A stretch of DNA of 64,000 nt from Parus major (GCF_001522545.3 NC_031769.1:13325327-13389326), one strand, 5' to 3'; positions 24,191-38,549 are shown, numbered from the stretch's first letter. Made by a program: numbers and translations. Notes: generated by a model from the sequence alone, not told the origin.

Positions 24191-26767
24191 TGCGAGTAGA
24201 GTGGGTGTCGTTCACGCATTATTTGTCCTAAATTTAGAGGGAAACATTCTGCCTGCTCATTAATAGTTAAAATAAAACTGATTTTTTTCCCCTCCTTGAA
24301 GGATTTGGTTATTCCATAAAATGCTTCCTGTATTATATTTTCCTAAGGGTATATGGGTCTTTATCTCTACCATGTAATAAACTTTTCTTCATCCTTCTGT
24401 AGTACCATTAAAGCCACAAGCCCTTTGTTGTAAAAGTATACTAATGAATAGAAATGTTACAACAAGAACAGAAGTCTTGTGTTTTCCCTTCATCATGCAT
24501 CATCCATTTTAATTAGACGAAAGGGTGGTGAGTACTGTGACAAGAGTCTGGAATTAAAATCATTAATTGATGTCAAGCTGACGAGAGACTGCTAACATGA
24601 ATTTACTGACAGCAGGAAAGAAATTAACCTTATTACTTTATTTAGTACATTGGGACTATTTATTATATTTTCCTATGTAAGTTCAATGTGTTCTGTTAGT
24701 GATGATAGAGAAAGACAAATAATTTATAAAACCTACATAAAGTTTTATTACTTCCTATCAATGACATTGGGATGAAAACCACATCAATAATTTACAAAAA
24801 ACAAACCCACCACATCCTTCTAATCAATGTAACTCATCAGAAGCGTTGCAGCAATATTTTTGGTATTTATGAGTATAACAGGCTATGCTCTCTAGCCAAG
24901 CTGGATTGCAAAAGTGATTTGATTTAAAACTGTGCCTTAGTTTCTTAATGTCAGTGTTGCAAAAAATGAAACATATTTTCTGCAGCAATGACATTGATTG
25001 GAATAACTGTCTGGTTTGATCATCATTGGAAGGTCAGCCTAACAAAGATGAGTTTTAATGTTAAGCATCTTTATTCTTTAGATGAAAGAGTACAGCAGTG
25101 TCTTACAGAATGACAGCAGCATCCTATAGATAATTTGTGACCCAAAGGTCATAATAAAAGAATAGAGGGAAGGTCATCCTGTAGTAAAGGCCATCTGGAA
25201 CTGTTAAAGTATCAGATGGAGTAGGGGGCTGAGCAGCAGGACACCCTTGGTGTCTTTCCAGATTTCCCAGAGAGACCATAATATTTTTCTTGGAAAACCC
25301 CAACTTTTTTCCTCCTTAAGCAAAATATTTTCACTGAGCAGTTTCATCTTACTTTAAGGAAAAAAGACAACATACTATGATAAGAAAATGATTTTTGTTT
25401 CTTACATTGTCTAAGAGATACCTGTATTTTTGAAATAACTCAAAGGTTCACCTTTACTTTTGTTGCTGTTGTATTTTGATGCCACTTAACAGCTTTCAGA
25501 GAAAGTGTTACCTCCCAAACCATTATTACTGCAAACATTCAGAATATAAGTAATTTATAAAATTTTCTGTTAAAACCATCACCTTCTTCCCATCATGTAA
25601 CAGAGGAAAAACTCCTCAGTGATCAGAAAATTAGAGCAATATGTTTCTCATTCTCACTTATTTTGTGATGTGGTCTGCTTGTCTCAGTTTCATTGAGACT
25701 TGCAGCATTGTTTTTGGCAGTGGTTTTTTACGTGATGGATAAGGGTCCAGGATATGAAAAAAAAAAAGTAAATGGCAGTAATTTTTGGAAGAGAATACAG
25801 AAGTGAAGCATGCAAATATTGAACTTTGGAAAAACATTTCAGGCCAGTTCCACTTCATAAAAATACTGACTTTGGGAGCTATGTAAATTGAAGTCTTTGT
25901 AGAATAATAGTTACTGGAGTAATTTTTCAAGCAAAACATGACATATTCTCTAGCTACATATTGCAATTATAGAGATTTTAAGACATCTTGCTAAAAAGCA
26001 TATTTTCTCTGTCATTTTTCTGTAGTGATTCAACACATTGCAGCTGGGCAAGGTCTAGCCAAGTCCCTTGCAAGATACTGTAAAAACATAATTTAGGTGG
26101 TCTTTATAATATTCTGTGTTACAAATTAATTTAAGGTGTCTTGTAGATCATATAAATTCAGTGCTCTCTTAGACGTACCAGTTCAAAGTAAGAGCACTAA
26201 AATGTTTCACTTTAAAATGCCAAGAACTTTAGGCTAAGGCAGCAGTGTGTCCTCTGATGTCATATGAACTTTCCTTTAGTGGCAGAGTTACTGTGGCAAA
26301 GACTTACTTGAGTATTAAAATAGCTGTACCATAGTTACTAACTTGCTGAACTTACTTTTGCTGAATTGAACAGAAGTCAAAACCTATCAGGTTTTCCACG
26401 CTGTACTACAGGACTCTGACAGTAAAACAAGGCATTCATCCTACTCTTTTTTCTAATTCTTAAATGTAGCAGCTAGTATTTGACTAGCCAGAAAGACACC
26501 TAATGATACATACATTCTAACAGGCAGATTGATCATCCCTGCACACCACAGCTACAACATTTATTTTGTAACCAGTTACTAGAACAAACTTTTTATGAGT
26601 TATGGGACCCCTGTCTCTGTTTCTGCCCCTGCTATACATTTGTGCTCTCAGTACTGCAACCCAGAAAGGTTTTAGAAGTGAATCCTCAGAGGTGTTGCAG
26701 GTGTGAATTTAAGGGTCCTAAGCTAAGATATTGACTTATAAGCTATTTTCTTTATTGGTTTGCATTT

Positions 26768-26778
26768 CCCCCCCCCCC
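26768..26778. repeat. Poly-C run (C11)
   Basis: An uninterrupted run of eleven C residues following TTT and followed by TTTTCTTTC. Homopolymer; its length may vary or be a sequencing artefact. Confidence 0.8.
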
Positions 26779-29365
26779 TTTTCTTTCATCTTTGGTGTAT
26801 GAGCTTCACATAATCCTTGCTTTATTGTGAGGTTTTTCATTGGGGTTTTTTTTCACTTCATACTGCTTCATTTTCCAACTCCCAGATTAGGCTATTTTAT
26901 ATGTAGTACTCTAGAAATGCAGAAAAATGGACCTGAAATAGAGCTAGCAGCAGAGTTTTGTGCCCCTTTTGTTATTAGACTTCAGCTAGAGGAGCATGGC
27001 TGGTGGAGAGGCTCAGCTCAACCAACTGGTAACAAAGTATTGTAGCTCGACCTCCAGTTGCTGCCTGCAGTATCTGGGAATGACTGATTTGATTCATGGT
27101 ATATGGTACCATTTGAAATGTGGTATGCCTGTGTTGTTTATTTCTTGCACACATGGGAGCAGCTGCTCCTTACACATCTGACTGCAGAATTCAGATGTTA
27201 CCTACCAGTGCTGCTTTCTGAAATTTTCTCCAGTTGGGGAAAAAATGTATGGGAAGAAATGGTCGAACCAAGTCTGCATGAAGGAGGAAACCAGAGCTCT
27301 TAAAGTGAGGAGGGATGAAAGCAAGAGCTTGTGTTTCAGCAGCGTTGTGTTTCAGCAATAATTGAATATCATGATCTCTTCCTTGCTACTTCATTCCAGC
27401 AGAAGAGCTAAATAGGAGATTAGAGCTAGAATAATCTAATGATCAGTGTCCTGTTGTCATAGGTGTAAATATCAGCCTTTCTGGACAGTTTTGTTATGCA
27501 AAAGAAAAACTAATATCCATTTTTCTTTCAGACAGCAATGATGTTCTTTGATGCAACATGGTTCCCAGCAGGGTAACAGTCTCAGTTGCTTATTTGGGTG
27601 ATCCTCCACTGTTGGGGTCACTGACCCTTGATTTAGACATGAAAATAAGGACAAAAAACTTCAGTCGAGGTAGTGATTGTTTTGTAGACAAGCAGACCTA
27701 TGCTGCCTGTTACCTGCAACATTCTCCTTTGGTTAAAACATACTCTTTAAAGAAAGCACAGCAGACAAACCCTCCACCCTAAAATGTGGCAGACTATTAA
27801 CTGCAGAGTAGGCTGAAAGCTCCATTGAAATGTAAGAAAGATAATTTGTAGTTTTTTAAACTCAAAGTAAGTCAGGATTTTCACTTGTTTACTGCAACAT
27901 CCAGGAAAGCAGGTTTGAGATACTCTGCTGGGGGGACGTGTCTTCACTTTGGAAAGACAAAGGGTGAATCAAGAAGGTCAGGTGATAAGGCAGGATGGGG
28001 GTGAAATATATGAGAGATTCCACAAGGTTAGAGGAAATAATTTTAATGTCTCCTTTAGTTTCATCAATGTCACTTGATTTCAAATTGGTGTTTGCACTTC
28101 ACCTGCTCATATGCATAATATTTACTTTCTCTCCTGCATTTTTTCATTTCTTTACGTCTTCATTTGTATTTTGCTGCCTTCTTTAATAGCCTTCTTTAAT
28201 ACAACTCCTTATAAAAATGAGCATAATGTTCTCTCCTTAATATATTAGGGCACTTAAAGTAATCACCTTATCACCTTTATCCTTCACCTTTTTTTTCTTT
28301 TTTAACTGCAGCCCTCCTGGGTTGTAGCTCATTAAACGTTTTTGAAATTCTCATGCATCTCTTCTGATTTGAGGAGGGGGGATCTTCAGAGAGACAGTAA
28401 GTACTATCACATATTCTAATTGGCAGATAGGCTGTGATTGTTGAAGGAGAAAGAAAATTAAGACTGTCTGATTATGTAGATACATTTCTTTAATTTAGAG
28501 ATGATGGGCAGCCTTTTTAAATAAAAAAAATGTAGTCCTTGTTATATTTCTCAGCTGTTGTAGAACCAATACATAGAAAATACATGTATGTAAAATTTCT
28601 ATGTAGGTGCAGAATTACAGATCTTTAAGAGAGACCATGTCACTTTTTCAAGGTAGGATCTGCATGGTATGCCATTCCTGCAAGATGTTTGTTTCATCCT
28701 GGTTTTGGGTTTTTTTTTTAGTTTACAATAAACTCTACAGCTTCCTATGAGAGTCTTCCACTGCCTTTTGTTTAGGAAGTTGCCCTGCTCACGGTATCTT
28801 AACTCAATTATTCTTGCTTCAGTTAAATACCTAACACATTATTCTTTTCCTCTGGTATTTGCAGACTGCTGCTATGTCCCCACTCTGTCTTTTTCTTTCC
28901 CAAACAGCTTGATGTTGCTGAGTCATATGTGTTACCAGTAGAACTCCCAGATCCATTCCTGAAAAAGCAACTCACAGATTTTTTTTCTCTACTTTTAATT
29001 GAGTGTTTAATTATTTTAACTATGTAAATTACCTTCTAGTTGCTGTTATTTAAGTTAATTCTGTTTTTGAGTTCTACGCTGTATTTCAAAAACAGTTGAA
29101 ATGTTAATGCTTTCCTCCAAAGTTTGTTCATTTGGGTTTTCTGCAGATTCAGCTGTGTCCATGAAAAACCCTGAGTAAATTCCATCTGTCCATTCTGGTG
29201 ACTGTGAACCTATTCTCTAGGTACTCTGTAGGAGCAGCCTTGTTCAACCTATTGCATCCATCCCATAGCTGTTTTTCTTAGCCAGGGAAAGTTTCTGCTC
29301 TATTCACAAGGCCATTTCCCGTGTTTTAGAAGGGAATCTGACTGACTTTACCACATCTGTTCTTG

Positions 29366-29950
29366 ATAACTCTATGATGGCTACTGCTTATTCCATTGTG
29401 CTTACCAGTAGTTTACTTAAGCAGGGATTGAAGTTAAACTGATGAGTCTTTAATTCTCCTCCTTTTCTGAGGTATGTTTGACTTTTCCTAGTTTTTTAGT
29501 ATATTAGCTGTCCTCTACAAGTTTTCCTAGTTGCTGAAAAAGTCTGAGGCTGCCTCAGACAGTTTTGTGAGTCAGATGAACTCCAACTACCTTAATCAGT
29601 TTCTACTTTTTTTGCTGGTATATTGAAGATATTTTTGTTACTGGTGGTAGTAGTCAATTATGCTGGTCATCTGCTTGCAGTCAACCATTTCAGTGAAGAC
29701 AGATGCAAAGGGAAAACCATTAAACCTTAGGTCTCCTCAGCATCATCTGTCAATATCCTTCCCTCACTGGCACGCAGGGGAGCAACCTTTTCTTTGCTCT
29801 TCCTTTTACTGCTAATGCAATTACGCAATGATTTATTGTCATCTTTAAAGCTCCCTGCTACTTTTATTTCACATTATGCCTTAGCCTTTCTGATTTTGTC
29901 CCTGTATGCTTGTGCAAACTGACCACATTTTGCATGTGTTTCCTCATGTG
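29366..29950 (-). mobile_element. Ancient CR1/L3-like LINE fragment, RT region
   Basis: Read on the + strand, this is the reverse complement of a CR1-family reverse-transcriptase region. Recognisable landmarks are GATGGCTACTGCTTATT (near 29377), GGGATTGAAGTTAAACTGATG (about 29424-29445), CAGTGAAGACAGATGCAAAG (29691-29710) and TTAGCCTTTCTGATTTTGTCC followed by a TGTATGCTTGTGC stretch (about 29881-29916). Each follows the next in the order and approximate spacing expected of CR1/L3 elements. It is heavily mutated with several indels and no open frame, so it is an old, dead copy lying antisense to PARD3. The exact ends are uncertain, and homology may extend left to about 29.2 kb. Confidence 0.82.
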
Positions 29951-32900
29951 TCTGAGGTCAGAGGATGGTCATATTTCAGTCAACTGGCCACACATGTATA
30001 TCTATAGCAGATAAGGCAGAACTGTTAATATTTTTCTTTTAATGACTTGAAAAGATGGGTCTCTAGCCTCTCAATTTAAAAATTATATTTACATAGCAGT
30101 ATTTTCTAACTTTTTTTTAACATGTGCTTAAGTTTTGAATGAAATGGGGGGAAATGAGGAAGAGGGGGTGTCTTATTTACAATCTGTGGCTGTTGGTGGC
30201 CAGGATTATCCATTGTGCACAGTGATCCTTCGGAATGATTTTCCCAGGAAAGCAGATGGCTTTGCTGAGAGGTGGTTATAACTGTGATAACTGACTAGCT
30301 CTAATCATGGTAAGAAAAGCTAAGTGTCATATGCCGGTTCAGAGTGAAATCACAGTAATGCCTATAATCAAGGTACCCTCATTACAAGGGTAGTTGTCAG
30401 AAAAATTCTGCTTGGCTCCAGACAAAGGTCAAAGGAAAATACAGGAGAGGACAAACTCCCATATTGACTTGATTGCCAGAGATTAGAAAAAGGGCCATTA
30501 AAGCCCTGAAGGCAGTTGAGGAGGTTGGGGGAGGAACAGTGAGACCTGGTGTGCCGTGCCTGCAAGGTATTTTTCACTAGCAAAGAAGGAGGGGACAAAT
30601 TTGACAAGATCTGGCTGCTGGCCAATGCACTTTCTGACCTCTTTATTAGAAGCGATATCTGGCAAAAATTGGACTGAATGTGTTCATCCCGCTGGACTAA
30701 CTTGAACAAGCTGACTGGCTTTATAAACGTGTTGTTGTTTTTCTCTGTTTCCAATCCATCATCCCAGCGCATGCCAGTCTGATGGTAGAAGAACTGAGAA
30801 CTGGCAGCTGTGAATGGCTTGTCATTAAGCTTCTGTCCTTACACAATGCTGTTTCTATCCTTAATAAACATTGTCAGCCATCTCACATATGTGGAACTGC
30901 AAGTGTTCAATACTGATTTTGTAAATGAGTGAGTCTCAGTGGAAAAGACTAGGGTGTGGATTATCACTTGGGCAATAGCTGAATCTTGGCAGCAGCAGGA
31001 GGATTAATTGAATTGACCAAGCAATTGCACACCAGAAACAGCAGCCAACTTTTTTTCTGCTCTTAGGGGAGGACATTGCTGCCATTGCAATGGTAAATGT
31101 AATGTACTAGCCATGAATATCCTTCCCATGCTGTGTTCATCAATTAAGATAAGTAGTGATTTTTTTGCAAGGACCTAAATCACTAATATGAAAAAATCCA
31201 AACAAAGGAGACTGAAGGTCCATGGGGATTTGCTATATATTTATATTTTACTCCTAACTTTAAATGAAATTAGGTTTGATTTCTTTTGACAGCTTTGCTT
31301 TTTCACTTTAACCAACAATAGCTCATCCAGCTCCATAGATTGACTTTTCTGTTGCTGAAAAAAAAGTTTAGTTCAGAGAGCTGATGTAAACATATCTCAG
31401 GGTGGAATTGAATCCCAAATTAATACGATTACTTTGTTCCCACATATAACTTGCATGGCTAAAGGCCCTTTGTGGTCAAGGAAGGGCTACTCAGCACATT
31501 TGGTAGAGCCTGGAGAAGGGTCTGGCTTCTCCTTAAAAATGTCCATGTTGCAGATGTTCAACTGAACTGTGTGCTGGACCTTGCAGCATCTGCTGATGTG
31601 ACTGAATCTTGACCAGCTCTCCTGGGAGTTCAAAACATACCTTGACATCTAAATTTAGATGTCTAAAATGTAGTTGCCTTCATCTGAAAGTTGAATATCA
31701 CTCACAGTTTTTAAGAGGGGAACGAGGTAGCTGCTGTTTGCTGGGGACAGACATGCAAAAGCTTTTGCCTTCTTTTTGTGACCACCATTTCATGTGCATA
31801 GGAATTGCTGTACAATGGGTATGTCTATCATTACTGGATTAGCTTGCAATGAAAAGCTCTTCTAACAATTATAGGAAGTTCTGCAGCTAACAATATTGTC
31901 ATTTGAAGCAGTTATCATTAGCTTTTGAATTGAATGGCACACAAATGCATGAGGATAGTTTATACTGAACATTATAATTTGAGTCTCAAAAGTATGACAG
32001 TGCGTTGTTGACGTTTTCAGTATTAACATTTCAGCAGGAAGGGTTTAGCAACTTCTTAGGATAGCTTTTGTATTTTTAAAAGTTCAGTTTAAACACTGAA
32101 AAATTGATAGCAGTTTTTGCAAAAATTCTGTGACAATGAGAAGAGTTATGTGACTGTTAAGCATTATTATTATTACTGTCATTATCAAACCCTCACAAAA
32201 TCCTTAGTAAGTCCATAAATCCTCAAAATTAGCTGATGTGAAATCTCAGACATACACATTTTTATTCTGCCATGTCATGAAGGAAAACAATTCAGTGAAG
32301 ACAGCTTAATACACTTATCCACATTATGAAACCAAAGCACTGTGGTCAAACACTTCTCCAGATACTGGATTTCATTAGCGGGGGTGTTGCTGATTAGGGC
32401 TGAAGCACAGAGCGAGTTTTAGGTTCTCATCTGTGCTGCATAGTGTGTTTACATAACCATTTTAATCTTCCCCACAACAGTCTGCACGGGCATTTCCCAT
32501 ATAGATACTTGATGTGGTGTATGCTAACAAATGATTTAGGGCTTATCAAGCATATACACACACGTGGACACAGAGGGACCAACACAAAATATAGCATTAC
32601 ATTAAGTTCAGGTCCTTATATAAAAATATATTCAGAGTTAAAAGCTATTATAATTCAAAAAGGATAGTGCAGTATTCAGCTGAGAGCCCTTATTCTTTTC
32701 AAGAATATGCCTACATATTTTTCCCTAGTTGTTCCTTCGAGTTGAAAGACATAATGTTTAAATGTGGTACGTCCTTGAAAAGGAAACGCCAAACATATTT
32801 TAAACAATATTAAAAAATGTGTTAAGCAATCAAAATATTAATACTTTTGTCATGTGAAAGTGGTAGCATTTGCACACTGACTTAAATGTAAAGCACAAAA

Positions 32901-33493
32901 CAATAATTAAGAGAAAAAAAAAAGTAACATTTTGGGTTTCACATTTGGGTTGGACATCTTATAACTTTAATTTTAGTGTTATCATTTGTTAAATGTTATT
33001 ACAAACAGTTACTGGGTACTTCGTTTATAATTAACAGGAAGATTAATGTGTTTAGACTCTGATTTTTAATACTATGTACATGTATTAATACATTGTATTA
33101 GCAATTGTAGAAAGTACTCTAAAAATTTTCCTGGTGGATGTGAGCATAATTACTTGCATAACACTTCAACAATCAGTTCTTTCCCACTTGAATGGGAGTA
33201 AGTATCCCTCATGGAGCCATGCATGGGAAAACCTGAATTCTCTGGCTGCAAATGGCTCAGTATCCAAACTGTTACAGAGCCAATAAGCAGATGCAGGAGG
33301 AAATGTGGCTCACATGAAACAGGGAACACTCAAGTCTGCACCTGTGAGGGGTGATGTGATCTTCATGGTCAAAAGTCACAGTTCACCTCCCTCTCCCATA
33401 GCACTTTGTGTAACAGAGGCAGATATCACCTGTAACCACCAGGTAGTTTGTCTTATAAGCACTTCAATGTTCTAATTTAATTACTCTATGGCA

Positions 33494-33511
33494 CATTATT
33501 ATTATTATTAT
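33494..33511. repeat. (ATT)n trinucleotide repeat
   Basis: Five to six uninterrupted copies of ATT/TTA. A smaller relative occurs near 32163-32176. Confidence 0.75.
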
Positions 33512-33900
33512 ACTGTCTGATTTCATGCACTGAAATTTTAGTTATCTAAAATACATGGATTTTTTTTCCTTCAAATTGATATCAGACAGTGTTCCTTTAT
33601 GTGATGATAAATTGTCCATTTAAAGGACAATTAAAGCTACCAATGCATAAGAAATTTCTAATTTCCTTTGCTTCTCCCATTCAGAGGACAAATATCAGTA
33701 GAGAAATACATTTCTTCATAGAATACTTAATACTGGACTACAAACTGGGAGGTAAACTATAGTGAGAGGAATCAACATGGACAGGCGATTTTTCTCCTAC
33801 ATAGGTACCTTCCAAATGATTAAGGCTGTAACAGCTTTGGGTTATAGGAAAGTGTAAATTTTTTTAAATATTTTTTTTTAAATAGACCTGCAGAAAAATG

Positions 33901-33920
33901 TTTGTTTGTTTGTTTGTTTG
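33901..33920. repeat. (TTTG)5 tetranucleotide repeat
   Basis: Five perfect tandem copies of TTTG, preceded by an A-rich sequence. Short microsatellite. Confidence 0.85.
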
Positions 33921-36038
33921 AAATGAGGTTTGAATTTAAATTTGAGTCCCTGTCTGCTGCAAATTAAACAAAAAACAATTCCAGTCTGATGTTGCTGAAA
34001 CTACAGAGGAAAATTCTCTCACTAGTGTTATAGTTTTCACTTCCATTTTCCCCTATTAAAATAAAAAGCAACCAGTAAAGAAAATAACTTTGTATTTGCA
34101 AAATTAAAAAGTTATGTTATTTTACATTGAGCTTTTAATTTTTTTTTTCTTTTCACTGTGACTGAACATGGGGAATGTTATTGGGTCATTGAACTATCAA
34201 TGTGGATGGCTCTGTCTGTTGAAGGTAATTCAGTCAATCAGTTGTATTCCAAATCACTATCTGTGGTCAATAATTTCAGGATTTGTGGGGGAAAACATGT
34301 CTGTGTATCCATGCCATCCCTGTATTCCCTTATTTTTTAGGGTGATCTTCGTTAATGTAAAGGAACAGTTTGTTTGGGACTCAGTCTGAGGAAGACACAT
34401 TTCTGATATTCACGTACCAGCTCAGGGCTGGATTCACATGCTTGAACACAGCTGACTTGTGTCATTTGGGTTGTCACAGTCTCTGAGACTTCAGCATGAC
34501 CTGGGGGAATCCTTGTCCAGCAGCCCCAAGTCCATCAGGATTACCTGGGGATGTCAGGTGGCCAGAGCTGCTTTTGTTTGAGCAGCTCAGTCAAGGCTGG
34601 GTATCCAAGCTCCCAAGGAAGACCTAAGCAGCAGTATCAAAAGTGTCTCTAGAGTAACTCCTTTCATTCTCTGACATGTGGATGGTTCCTAACTCTGGAA
34701 TCTGCTGCCAGCAGCTCCTGGCCACTGCAAGGGGAGCCAGCACACATGGCTGCTCTGAGCTCACCTACTGCTGGCACTAAGATCTCATGTCTTTATTTGC
34801 AGTCTGAATCCTACCCTTTGTGTAGCCCCTTTTGTTTTTGCAAATCTAATCTTGACAGGGTCATTTTAAAATTTCCAAGAATGTCAAAGTTACCTAACTT
34901 TAAGGCTTTTCTATTTTCAGAAGAATCAAGTCTTGCTTTCAAAAGAGACAGAGACTTTGAATAGGCTGCTCTTGTCAAGATGTCTTTGGAAATGGCACAC
35001 AGCAGATGCACAGAGCTGTAGTCTGCATGGATGGATGCTGTCACACTGCAGCCAAGGCTGTATTAGATGAAAAAGGAGCGCATTTTACTAATGGAAGGGA
35101 GGAGACAGCTTCATATTGGGATGATGACAGAGCATTAAATTGGCGTAGGGCGGCAGTGTAAAGCGGGGGTGTGGTCAGTTCGCTGTGCTTGTGTGTGTGC
35201 AATACATCAACTTTTTAAAAAATACCAAAGAGACTTTGAAGCCCAGATCAAATTTTTGTAATAGCTTTATGTGCTTTTGAAAATATGACCTGTGCTCGAT
35301 TTGTGCTTGTCAGATTCCTAAATGTCATCTGTTTCTATCTGTCACTTTTTATCATACAGCTAAATTAGTGCACGTAGATATAAGCCCTGTCCAGCATCAC
35401 CTTCCATTTGTAACTTTAACACAAGGCACATGTTTTAACTTTCTGAGAAGATGCAGCCTGCTTTTGAGAGATGCCAGATTCCGTTTGTTTATATATTTTT
35501 AAAAGCATGCACATCTCAAAAGAATCATACAAGAATCTGCTTCTGCTGTTTACTGCATGCATGCAAACATAAATATATCTGTGTATCCTATCCCTACACA
35601 ATATGATTTTTGTGGTATTAAGCTAAAAAAGTACATTAAAATTCCTCTCTAAATATATGCATTAGAACCTTTACATCTGGTAAGTTTTAATGGAGTGCAA
35701 TGCAATATGAATGGTGTCAGGCCAGGTGATAGCACAGGCATCCTAAAAAGCATGGAACAGTAGATTAACTCTGCTTACCAGCAGCTATGGGTGGTCATTG
35801 TTTAGCTAATAATGAAACAAAAGACAGTGGATAATCAGACATACTCCTTGAAGTCCAATGTTGATTGTAGCTTTGTTTCAATCTAGGCTTCAATGTCCAA
35901 GGTAAACTTGAGACCTCATGGCAAACTGAAACTGGAAACCTTCACTGGTTTCCATTAAGATAGGCTACCTAAAGCATCTGTAACTGCTGCTTTCAAATGC
36001 CTCAGGGGGGACATCCATCAGTTTCAGCCTTCTTTTAA

Positions 36039-36302
<264 letters not shown>

Positions 36303-38549
36303 TAGGCACCACACATCAATCAGTCAATACACCCTCTCAAAATCTGCCCTTGTATTGATTTTGTCATGGGAGATGGTTGTCCACATCAATTGGAGAGGCA
36401 GAGCTGCATTTTTATTAATGGCTTTTTAAAGCCTTTATGTAGAGCAGTATTGAACTCACTCAAACAAACCTGTTACCAAATAGGATAGGAAAGTTGTTTT
36501 CTGCTAAGCAATGACATTTTATTCTCTTTCTTCAGATGGTTTGGAATTTTGGAATCACTGTTGGGTAGCACTAGAATTAAATTCAAATTTTAAATGTAAT
36601 CCTCTTATTTGTCAAAGCTCTAGCTGATATGTTTGTGGAATACAACATTTCCAATCTATTTACAGCTGTTACAAAATCTCTAAAAGGTTACTGTTGTTAC
36701 AGCAAAAATGGGTAAAGCTTACATGGATTCTTACTCTAGTCCTGAACTTCAGTCTAACAGGTTGAGCTTTTTGATTAAGTATAGACCAAGTGAGAAAACT
36801 CTACACTTCACTCCTGAGTTACTTCTTGGGTTGTAGCTTATGATTTGTCTTCCTGCAGTTATATTATCTGAACTGTGTCTTGCTTGTTTTTGTGCTGAAA
36901 CTGGGCAAAATTCTGGTTTCTACTGATGGAGTTCTGAGTTCATTTGAAAACCTGAAGCTAAAGCAGGCATGTAAATTAACATAAAGTAAAAATAGTGAAA
37001 GGCAAAATTCACAGGGTTTTTTTGTGCTTTAACAGTGGAAATACACCTTTTTTATTTGCTTACTATTATAAGCTTGTAGTTCTGCATTTTCTCAGCGCTA
37101 CAAAAATTAACACTAAAATCCTAGTGCAAGACATATTATTCACTCATTTGGAAGTTATTTATGTAGTTCTTAGTAAAGCCATTCATTTAGTTTTCTACCT
37201 CACTCTTTCCAGGAAAAAAATATTGAATTTCAGTTAAATCAGCAAAGCAGTGTCTTTGTGTGCAGTGTTTGAGATCTGTGTAGCTGCTACACAAGCAGTG
37301 GCATTCACCTTGCATATTCTGTTCTAGGTGGTGATGGGGTCATTTGTATTTCAGCTAAATATCTAGAAGTCTTTGAGGACTGAGAGTACTGTATTTGAGC
37401 CTCCACTTGATCTATTTTGCAAGGTTTATTTACATAGTATTGATAAATATACATCCTCTAATATGACAAATAACAAAATCTCAGATGCATTGTGGAATGC
37501 ATACATTTTTACTAAAAATCAGTTGCACAGCTGCCTTTTTATTTTCTCAATCACACTGTTCTCTGGCATTGTGTAAAAGGTCTATTTTTCATAGTAGATG
37601 AAAATAATTTATATATTGGGGATGTATGTACATTATTTCAGTGAAGGAAGCAAAATAATGTTAAAAGATGACAGCTTCATCTGTGTCCTTGAAATTTTAT
37701 ATTCCTTGGCCTTGTATTGGCTGGCACTGGTATACCCAGGTGCCTGACATTTCAACACTTTTGTGCCTTTGGAAATCAAGATAGCTTGGTTGGATATGTC
37801 TGCCACATGGTGACTCTCATGGCTGTTTTTGTTAGACCAAAGGCAGTGTTTCATGCTGGAGTTGAATGGCATCAATGTCACATCAACAAAAAAAAAGTTC
37901 TTTGATACAAACCTGGCACGGCAAAATAGGAGACCTGCGTGACCCAGCTAACTCTGTGTGGTGGCTGATAAAAGAGCCAGGAGAGAAGGGAGTAAAGTGG
38001 AAGATAATGGAGTACTGGGGGAATCTGATGTTAATCAGGTGGGTAGGACTGAAGAGCAGTGCAGTAGTTTTGTACATTCAGGCTGCTCCTGGAGCACGGA
38101 GGGTCCTGTCTTTCACAGCTGGATCATGCTGTGACAAAAGGAAAGACCCAGCACACACAATGGGCCTGAGCAAAGGGATAAAATTCAAGTAGGGTACTAG
38201 AAATGGGGTATGAAAAACCAACCCTATTCCCTTGATAAAGGGGACACATTTGACAAGAAACACACAGAAAGAAATATTTAATTCAGATGTAAAAATATTA
38301 TTATTTGCTGTAAGTGTACTCTGACATACCTGTTCAGGGGTCTGAGGCATGAAGGTCTGGTGTGTAGGGTTTTCTTTCCTCTCTCTCTCCTCACGTCTTT
38401 ATCAACAGCCAAGCTGTGGGGATGGTGAATCCCAGCTGGATCTAGGTGACCTTCTGGGGAATGTTGCAGTGATGTGCACAATCTCAGGCTCAAAGTTACC
38501 CCTCCCAGAAGCTGAGTCTGTACTTTGGGCCTAGTGCTGAAAGAGTGTG

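Noticed and set aside
23213..24199. 328-codon + strand frame and overlapping minus-strand frames as protein genes
   Set aside because: They cross a CpG-rich minisatellite where stop codons are rare on every frame, have low-complexity Ala/Arg/Pro/Gly composition, no recognisable domain and no splice context.
30368..30772. 134-codon minus-strand frame as a gene
   Set aside because: There is no recognisable domain, it lies antisense in an intron, and no conservation can be judged. It is kept only as part of an unassigned block.
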